Positions 58,401 to 64,000 of a stretch of DNA of 64,000 bases are shown here, in pieces. The DNA comes from Clostridium sp. D33t1_170424_F3. GTDB lineage: Bacteria; Bacillota; Clostridia; Oscillospirales; Acutalibacteraceae. The stretch covers positions 1 through 64,000 of the forward strand of contig NZ_JADPEG010000016.1 in NCBI RefSeq assembly GCF_015667585.1, given 5' to 3'. The position numbers and the translations under genes are program-made. The notes under the pieces are model-generated. The model had not been told where the DNA came from. It searched no databases and worked only from the letters and a program-made list of their open reading frames with translations. The stretch's first letter is position 1, and each line of letters opens with the position of its first letter.

Positions 58401-61400
58401 GCGTTAACTAAGCGGAACTTGTCAATTGTCCAGCCATTGTTCTCGCCAAGGTCTACCTGCAGGAATATATTATTGTCACGGTGGCACCATTTGCTTCCTT
58501 CGTCTCCGTCAAAGGCTTTGTAAGGTTCTTCATTGTTAAAGCTGCCTGTTGAAGAAATACGGTCGCTTGAAACATTCAGAAATGCATTGTCCAGTCCGCC
58601 TTTGATGACGTTGGAAACGTCGGAAAGCTCCGTCTGGTTGCCATTCAGGTCAACGCCGATCACTTTGTAAACAAACTCGCCGTTATAGGGCAGTGTATCG
58701 ATAAAGGAACTGTTTTTACCGCCTACTGTACCGGCAAGAGTGCCCTCTTCCACGGTAAAGTCGGAGGAAGTGCCTCTGTAAATGCGGTATGTGGCGATGT
58801 TGTCCGCCTTGTCCCAGGAAACGACGGCCTTGTCGCCCAGCACGCCTTCGCCGGTTTCCATAGCAGCGGCAACGTTTTCAATGGCGGGAAGGGTGATGCT
58901 TTCTTTCCGGACGGCTTCTCTTGCGACGCGCAGGAAATCGCTGTCGGCAAGGGAGATCGCGGTGATCTTGATGCCGCGCGCATCCGGAAGCTCAATGGAA
59001 TCGAGCGCGACGTCCGGATCGACCGGAATTGCATAGACGAACTGGTAATTGTCGCAGGTCATACGGTCCTTGCTGCCGTTGTGGAAGTGGGTGAAGAAGT
59101 GGCCGACCTGATCGTAAACATACGGGCGCAGGTCGCTGTTGGAGAAGCGGTCCCAGCCGGAGAGCTTAGAATCCCAGTCGGCAAAGGAAATTTCCTTGGT
59201 GACAGAGGTTCCGTCCGCCATGTTGACAGTAAAGACGCCGGATTTGTCGCCAGAACCGGCGGCTGCGCCCAGCAGGTAGACATACTTATAGTTGGATTTC
59301 GGCAGGTCGATCTTCTGGCCTCTGGCCTCGACGACGTTCTTATAACCGTCTTCCTTCGGTCCGAGCTGGAAGTCCACACCCTGGAAGGTGACGGAATCGT
59401 CCCAAAGCTCCGCCGGGATCGTGTTGCCCTTGCCGTCGTAACTGCCGTCCTTGCGGTTCTCATTGAAGCTGACCGCATCGATGTTGTAGTAATCGTACAG
59501 GTCGACCGCTTTGGATTTCAATGCGACGGATTCGTCCGCGTACGGTTCGATCTCCAGTGCGATTGTGGTGATCTCGTATTTGTCCATCTGGAAGCTGATC
59601 TGGTTGCCGTTGACGGCGATATCCTTGTTCAGGTTTTCGTCCTCAAATTCAATCATGTTGACTTCCCTGGCGGACTTGACGTTGCTGGGCAGGGTCAGGG
59701 TGACGTCGGTGTTATCCTTGCCCTGGGCTTCATAGACGCGGACGATCAGCTGATCTTTTGCGTCCGGATTTTCTATCGGGGTCTTGATGACCGTCAGATG
59801 GACGTTGTCTGCGGAGGAAGCTGCGAAGGAGTGGCTGGCGCCCAGTTCGCCGCTGTGCTTTTCAGACTGGACGGCCTCCGTTCTGTAGTTGAATTCGGAT
59901 CCCTTCTGATCGGTATTGGCGTCCTGCCAGGTGCCGCTGTGCGGATAAATGGAGTAGGAGAAATCGTGCTCTGTTTTATCGATGTAATAGGCAGCCGGGT
60001 CCCAGCCAGGGCAACGGACTCTTGCACCCATCGGGGAACGGAGCGCAGTCATGCGCATGCGGGTCGCCTCAACATTTCCCTCTTTGTCTTTCAGCTGGAT
60101 GGCGTCCCATCCGTATTTGGAATCGTTCAGAATGCTTGTGCCGTATGCGCCGCTGTCATCTGTAACGTCCGCCCACTTGTGGCCGGAGACTTCAAACTTG
60201 GCGTTGTCGATGCTGTTGTCGCGGGTCGTCGGGCGCTCCAGTGCGCCATAGGCGATTTCGTAGGTGGCGTGGTCGGATTCCGCGGCAAACGGGAAGGAAA
60301 TCTTCATCATGCGCTGGTTTTCGTTCCAGCTGACATGCATTTTGACGTCCACGCGGTCGGTGTCCGGATACAGGGAAATGTCCTGATACATGGTGGAGTC
60401 GGACCAGTCTCTGGCGACCCGTACGACCACCTTGTCGGCGGAATTTTCCACGATTTCGATGGACTGCGGCGCACCGTTCAGGATGGCGACCGGATCGGCG
60501 TTCATCTCTTCCATAATCAGGTCCCAGGCCATATACTGGGTACCGCCGGTATCCTTTAAAATATGAATTTCATTGCCCTGATAGCCGTCTGCAAACACAG
60601 GACGATTCTCATCGTTCTTATTATAAATCTGTGCAATGTTACCGGTATTCTTGTCGATTTCCACCTTCAGCGCGGCATTTTCCAATACGAAGAGGCCGCC
60701 GTCTTCTTTAACGCTGAGGTTGGTTTCCACGGCGCTCTCGCCGGCCTTGACATTGAAGACCTTGAAGCCGACGGGCGGCAGATCCTTTGCCTGGAAGCGG
60801 ATGGTCGCGGTGTTCTTTTCGGTATCTCTGGCGACGACGGTAGAGGGGAGCTCGGTATCGCCGTCATAGACCACCAGGTTTTCCGGAACAGCGCCGTCAA
60901 AGCTGACGATGGTTTCTACCATGTCGTCGCGTGCCCAGGAAAGGGAGTTGAACACCAGGACCGGCGTGCCGTCCATGTTGGTGTCCGCCTTATAGGCGAT
61001 GGCCTGCAGGCCGTTGTTCTGTACATTGTTCAACAGATTCTTTGCCAGTTCCTGGTTATTATAGGTGGCCTCATACTGGGATGGAATAGAGGAGCCGGGG
61101 AGAACGTCGTGGAACTGGTTGATCAGGATTTTGTCCCAGGCCTTGCTGACCTCATCGTTGCCCGCACCCGGCAGAACGCCCAGCCAGTTGCCCAAAGTGC
61201 CGGCTTTCTCTGCCTTTTCTGCCAGAATTTCGTTTTTACGGTTGTATTCCTTGACACGCGCCCAGGAAGTGTAGGTGCCGCGATGGTTTTCAAAATACAT
61301 TTCACCTTTGACCGTGCGGACCTTGTCCAGCGGCTCAGTTTCACGGACGCTGTCAAAATATTCGGTGATGGTGGCCAGCTCCGCGCTGGCGCCGTTGATT

Positions 61401-62248
61401 GCGCTTGTGCCGCTGGTATTGATAACTTCCGCATACTCGTTGTTGTAAGGGCCACCGCCGTGGTCACCGTTGCCGAACATGCCTAACGCCTTTTTCACGC
61501 CGGTTTCCTTGCCGGTCTGGTTGTTGCGCTTCATGGCATTAAGCATGGCGTTACTTTCGTATTTACTGACATAATCACGCATCGGTGCGTAAGCGAGGAC
61601 TTCCGATCCGTCGATGGACTGCCACTTAAAGATATCGGAGTCGCGCTGCACGTTCTGCTGCTGCCAGTTGAGCTTTGTGGTGACGAAATTATCCATGCCG
61701 GACTTTTTCAAAATCTGCGGGAACTGGCCGTTGAAGCCGAAGGTGTCCGGCACATAGCCGACGGTGCTCATCTGGTTGAATTCATTGAGGAAGAAATGCT
61801 GGCCCTCCAGGCTCTGGCGGACGAGCGCTTCGCCGCTGGGAAGGTTGAGGTCCGGCTCTACGACCTGGCCACCGGGGTTGTCCCACTGGCCTTTGGCAAT
61901 GAGTTCCTTGACGTCCTCGTACATCTCCGGATAATACTCTTTGGTCCACTCATAGTGTTTGGAGGCGGACATGCTGAATTTATATTTTTCGTTGCTCTTC
62001 AAATTATCGATTGCACGCTTAAATGTTTCACTGATGACATCACGGGCGGTGTCTTCGAATGGCCATTCCCAGGCGGTGTCGATATGTGCGTTCGGAACCA
62101 GGTACATGGTCCAGCTGCTGTCGATCTGCGCGTTGGAAGGCGCGTTTTCATTGGGGCCCGCCAACATGGTGGTCGGCGCGGCGGCAGAAACCGCCAACAT
62201 GGCGGCCAGCATCAGGGAAACAGTTTTTCTGAGATTTTTCCTTTTCAT
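55496..62248 (-). CDS. Secreted GH38 alpha-mannosidase, multimodular
   Basis: 2250 residues with a signal peptide. The GH38 domain (about 45-890) shows NAHIDTAWEWPFED (zinc His55 and Asp57), the nucleophile Asp168 in YVPDTFGFNGQFPQI and GNGDHGGGP (His263). Then come a beta domain (about 920-1130), FN3 (about 1150-1245), F5/8C discoidin (about 1250-1390), Ig-like, a second discoidin (about 1480-1640), Ig-like, and the shared beta/FIVAR/linker/C-terminal module. The enzyme would cleave alpha-mannosides at the cell surface, complementing GH92 and making mannose for manA. AAGGAGAG precedes the ATG. The minus-strand gene at the right edge lies upstream of it. Confidence 0.94.
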   Translation of the reverse strand: MKRKNLRKTVSLMLAAMLAVSAAAPTTMLAGPNENAPSNAQIDSSWTMYLVPNAHIDTAWEWPFEDTARDVISETFKRAIDNLKSNEKYKFSMSASKHYEWTKEYYPEMYEDVKELIAKGQWDNPGGQVVEPDLNLPSGEALVRQSLEGQHFFLNEFNQMSTVGYVPDTFGFNGQFPQILKKSGMDNFVTTKLNWQQQNVQRDSDIFKWQSIDGSEVLAYAPMRDYVSKYESNAMLNAMKRNNQTGKETGVKKALGMFGNGDHGGGPYNNEYAEVINTSGTSAINGASAELATITEYFDSVRETEPLDKVRTVKGEMYFENHRGTYTSWARVKEYNRKNEILAEKAEKAGTLGNWLGVLPGAGNDEVSKAWDKILINQFHDVLPGSSIPSQYEATYNNQELAKNLLNNVQNNGLQAIAYKADTNMDGTPVLVFNSLSWARDDMVETIVSFDGAVPENLVVYDGDTELPSTVVARDTEKNTATIRFQAKDLPPVGFKVFNVKAGESAVETNLSVKEDGGLFVLENAALKVEIDKNTGNIAQIYNKNDENRPVFADGYQGNEIHILKDTGGTQYMAWDLIMEEMNADPVAILNGAPQSIEIVENSADKVVVRVARDWSDSTMYQDISLYPDTDRVDVKMHVSWNENQRMMKISFPFAAESDHATYEIAYGALERPTTRDNSIDNAKFEVSGHKWADVTDDSGAYGTSILNDSKYGWDAIQLKDKEGNVEATRMRMTALRSPMGARVRCPGWDPAAYYIDKTEHDFSYSIYPHSGTWQDANTDQKGSEFNYRTEAVQSEKHSGELGASHSFAASSADNVHLTVIKTPIENPDAKDQLIVRVYEAQGKDNTDVTLTLPSNVKSAREVNMIEFEDENLNKDIAVNGNQISFQMDKYEITTIALEIEPYADESVALKSKAVDLYDYYNIDAVSFNENRKDGSYDGKGNTIPAELWDDSVTFQGVDFQLGPKEDGYKNVVEARGQKIDLPKSNYKYVYLLGAAAGSGDKSGVFTVNMADGTSVTKEISFADWDSKLSGWDRFSNSDLRPYVYDQVGHFFTHFHNGSKDRMTCDNYQFVYAIPVDPDVALDSIELPDARGIKITAISLADSDFLRVAREAVRKESITLPAIENVAAAMETGEGVLGDKAVVSWDKADNIATYRIYRGTSSDFTVEEGTLAGTVGGKNSSFIDTLPYNGEFVYKVIGVDLNGNQTELSDVSNVIKGGLDNAFLNVSSDRISSTGSFNNEEPYKAFDGDEGSKWCHRDNNIFLQVDLGENNGWTIDKFRLVNAGRENENYITRDFRILTSNDGKNWDEQVKVTNNKENILEFVMDEPIQARYFKLIPDYAGQTSSDAKCARIYEFQAWGKSNKEALPSAENATIAAYKEKEDDSKVVFEGGYTYINAGVTGVEGDSTFQWYHSGDGETFAPIDGATESTLTMDKEDALKLNTLKFEVTPVTADGVAGKPISTTYIVSGDGVNVFQGKTSIADKQFNAGEAGSMLTDGNLFTKWCADGVSLEDPRVAVIDLNGIYDLSKITLRHATAAVDEKLPGADERDRFKEYNTRKYNLYVSDDQKNWKLITAGVNDEGLGVTEHTYEAGSVVGRYIKVEITQGVALNKDGSPYDGNSCVRLYEVLGYGNLTDFADKDSGGPNVPDTDITDVIPEDVKVVNTSGDRTPVAGDKLQASFTVEEQYRPYARYRWLISDTKDGVFIPVSGSYSEFLTVAKDMAGKFVRTTVRIDQGPVIYSNPIEISTEIDVPTEHSLVMTFPSNKARVEITGSDATIANLIGKYDAEILSGEDYEFVFTPRVEGREFAAVSVNGTDVIFDEDTDTTSYTYTNTMGREDTELSFLFTVVNKMTLRDIIATADELKEGDEYATAVPSVQKAFDSALKNAKDVEADKTATQDTINNAWSKLLKSIHFLSFEKGDVTRLQTLLANADTLSEEDFTAETWAAFVEAYEAAQTVADDPDALVADVEMAYDDLYDAMMNLEAIADKTSLNSTIEQADAVYENLDQYLDTGKEAFTAALEEAKKVYDAKNATQAKVDEAETALVNAMMALRKIPNKDYLAELLERIDNMDLSGYTSISVSALRASYNLGVNAMKSSTATQEEVDSISEMIETRISGLKKDTPKHNSSSGSSSSKPSINTNGEGTAVATPVVAAAQNVVSGASVRSDTTLPFTLKRGAAYCFKMTVNGTDAAPNFTVGNGSVLKTQYVAKIGNDYYYRVWAVGAPGTSTGVYTTLPGQNAVNHCTVTIG

Positions 62249-62560
62249 ACTTCTCTCCTTCTTTTGGCGGCGCGCTGTTGCGCCCCGCGAATTTTTTAAT
62301 GCATGAATCGCCAGATTTTTGCCTCTGAACGCAACAAAATGGTTGTCTGTCAGGTGAACCGCGAAGCGCTCGGAGGCCGGGAAAACGCAACTGTTTTTAT
62401 CAGGAAACTGCGGTTATGTAAAGTTGGGTATCCCTCCTTTGCCGGTCAACTTGTCCGGGACGAAATCGAAATGCGGCCCGTGGTGTAAGCCGCGTTTCAA
62501 CGTCCGTTTGCTCATTGCATCATATTCTGAAAACGTCCCTGACGGGCGTTTAATCAGCCG
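62249..62560 (-). other. Intergenic region upstream of the GH38 gene
   Basis: A 312-bp gap without a credible gene. On the minus strand TTTACA, 17 bp, TAAAAA (around 62390-62420) is a weak promoter candidate. No terminator with a clear stem and T-run is seen after the upstream gene, so read-through into the GH38 gene is possible. Confidence 0.4.
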
Positions 62561-64000
62561 TTATTCTGCGTATCCAACACTGCTCACATAGTCGGCCCAT
62601 TTCTGCCCGTTTTCCAGGGAGTTCAGCTCCGCTTTTACGCCGGCGGCGCCGGGGTCTTCAATGCCGCACAGGTCGGCGCGCAGGGCGTTTTGCATCAGGA
62701 GCAGGTAGAGCGTCTCGGAATAATCCTTTACAATGGTTTCCATCTCCGGACTGGAGAAGGACAGGCTCCGTTCTGCAATCTCTTTATGCAAAACGTCCGT
62801 GTTAATCAAAAATACGGGATCGTAGGGATAATCGACATACTGTTTCTCATAAAGCTCAGAGAGCAGATCTTCATAGGAGGAGAGCAGTTCTACGGTGCTT
62901 TCCTGATTGATCGCCTGCGCGGAAAAATCCCAGTAGTTGGGAATATAAGAGCTGCCGGAGAAATAGGCGCGTACGGCCATCTCATCCTTGCCGAGCAGGT
63001 CCTTCATCAGTTTGGAAACGTTGACGTCCTGGCGGGGCGTTTGCTCCTGCAAATAGCGGAGCAGCGCGTTCGGTTCGTTTTGTCCGGCATATTTTTCGAT
63101 GGTGTGCAGGATCAGCGGTACCTTGACGGTGTAATAAAAATCCTGCTGCGCGTTGACCATGCTGTCCTCCATGTCGGAAGAGAGGGACGCCAGGATGGGG
63201 TCTTTCAGGGAGAAGAACAGGTATTTCATATATTTTCGGTTCATATCGTCCTGCACTTCGATGCCGTAGCGTTCCTTGAGTTCCAGCGGCAGTGCGTTCG
63301 CTGAGTCGTCCAAGTAGTAGTTCTCCAATCCCTTATACAACCACTGGTTCGGCATAAAGTGCAGGTTGCGCGCGTAAATTTTGCTGTCAAAAAAGGCGTG
63401 ATAAATTGTGCGCGACATCGTCTGGCACTCGCCGGGGGTGAGCATGGAGAGGGAAATCGCCGCGCTTTTTCCGCCGACGCCGCCCAGAATCACGCTTTCG
63501 CCGTCCTCAGCGCTGCGAAGCAGTACCAGGGGCATATCATCGAGGCCTCCCCCGAAGACGCCCGCGTAATAGTTGCAGAAGGAAACGACCGTGCTCAGGT
63601 CGTTGACGTCCGCGCTGTTGTCGATGGATTTGTCCAGATACAGGGTCCCGGTTCCACCGGCGGCGGACAGGTTTAAGGGTTCAAAGCTGCCGAAGCAGAA
63701 GCTGGAATTGCTGATGTCATAGAAGTCGTACCAGGTGGGCTTGTCCAGCTGGAAGGACGCATCCGTTCCGTTGGTTTCTGCAAACGGCATAATGGCGTTC
63801 CAGCCGGGGTGATTCAGCAGCCGAAATGATACGCGGCTGATATAGCGGTCCATATAAGGGGCGTTGTCGCCGTCGAACCACGGAATCATCAGGACCTTTT
63901 TGCCCTGAAAGACCATCAGGTCCTCATACAAATTGCCTTCCACCTGGAAGTCTTCTCCGTTGCCTTCGCCCAGCTTGACGTCGTAGGTAAAGAGAACGGT
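62561..64000 (-). CDS. Partial extracellular protein, M1-like outline but no zinc motif
   Basis: At least 479 residues; the frame continues past the right edge, so the start is not visible. The N-terminal part is beta-rich (VLFTYDVKLGEGNGEDFQVE to DKPTWYDFYDIS). The rest is helical. The segment SRTIYHAFFDSKIYARNLHF, then PNQWLYKGLENYYLDD, resembles the helix pair that carries HExxH and WLNEGFA in M1/gluzincin peptidases, but the His and Glu residues are absent. It could be an inactive peptidase-like domain or an unrelated fold. Its place upstream of GH38 on the same strand suggests a surface function. Confidence 0.6.
   Translation of the reverse strand, partial: TVLFTYDVKLGEGNGEDFQVEGNLYEDLMVFQGKKVLMIPWFDGDNAPYMDRYISRVSFRLLNHPGWNAIMPFAETNGTDASFQLDKPTWYDFYDISNSSFCFGSFEPLNLSAAGGTGTLYLDKSIDNSADVNDLSTVVSFCNYYAGVFGGGLDDMPLVLLRSAEDGESVILGGVGGKSAAISLSMLTPGECQTMSRTIYHAFFDSKIYARNLHFMPNQWLYKGLENYYLDDSANALPLELKERYGIEVQDDMNRKYMKYLFFSLKDPILASLSSDMEDSMVNAQQDFYYTVKVPLILHTIEKYAGQNEPNALLRYLQEQTPRQDVNVSKLMKDLLGKDEMAVRAYFSGSSYIPNYWDFSAQAINQESTVELLSSYEDLLSELYEKQYVDYPYDPVFLINTDVLHKEIAERSLSFSSPEMETIVKDYSETLYLLLMQNALRADLCGIEDPGAAGVKAELNSLENGQKWADYVSSVGYAE

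Overview
The window looks like a chromosomal segment of an anaerobic gut-type Clostridia (Firmicutes; an Oscillospirales-like relative is my inference). The reasons are G/C-rich coding DNA, strong AGGAGG-type ribosome sites, sigma-A promoters with 17-bp spacers, Firmicutes riboswitches, YesM/YesN-type sensor pairs, ROK regulators, and very large secreted glycosidases with FIVAR and dockerin modules. No rRNA, tRNA, CRISPR array or transposase gene was found.

Layout. 1-10 kb: two copies, on opposite strands, of a small cassette (promoter/operator, ribbon-helix-helix (RHH) regulator, about 135-nt structured spacer, about 95-residue protein) surround a MATE pump, an APC permease, MgtE and a multidomain CoA-disulfide reductase. 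10-20.5 kb: a TetR switch with flavoproteins and a methyltransferase, small regulators, a CDF metal exporter behind a probable Ni/Co riboswitch, a PdaC-like deacetylase, and a P-type ATPase behind a probable Mn (yybP-ykoY) riboswitch. 20.6-28 kb: a minus-strand cluster of a cohesin-type surface protein, a DsbD-like redox protein and a GH27 enzyme with a FIVAR-dockerin tail. 28.5-33.7 kb: small genes, a DUF4004/bactofilin pair, a 1.6-kb element with inverted arms that holds three tiny genes, and a ROK/SIS fusion pseudogene. 33.7-64 kb: a glycan and sugar locus with a ribose-type ABC importer, a two-component system whose third gene is a degenerate ABC ATPase, ROK and AraC regulators, GH92 and GH38 mannosidases, mannose-6-phosphate isomerase, a ROK sugar kinase, and a partial extracellular protein at the right edge.

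How it fits together (inference). GH92 and GH38 would trim alpha-mannosides outside the cell, the ABC importer would take up released sugar, the ROK kinase and ManA would feed it into glycolysis, and the ROK/AraC/two-component regulators would sense it. GH92, GH38 and the cohesin protein end in the same roughly 490-540-residue module, so they probably share a surface location. The cohesin protein could recruit the dockerin-bearing GH27 enzyme to the same place.

Three copies of a 140-190-bp hairpin-rich repeat occupy convergent intergenic gaps. The least explained items are the twin RHH/structured-spacer/small-protein cassettes, the shared C-terminal surface module, the inverted-arm element with its RHH switch, and the dead ABC ATPase in a sensor operon.
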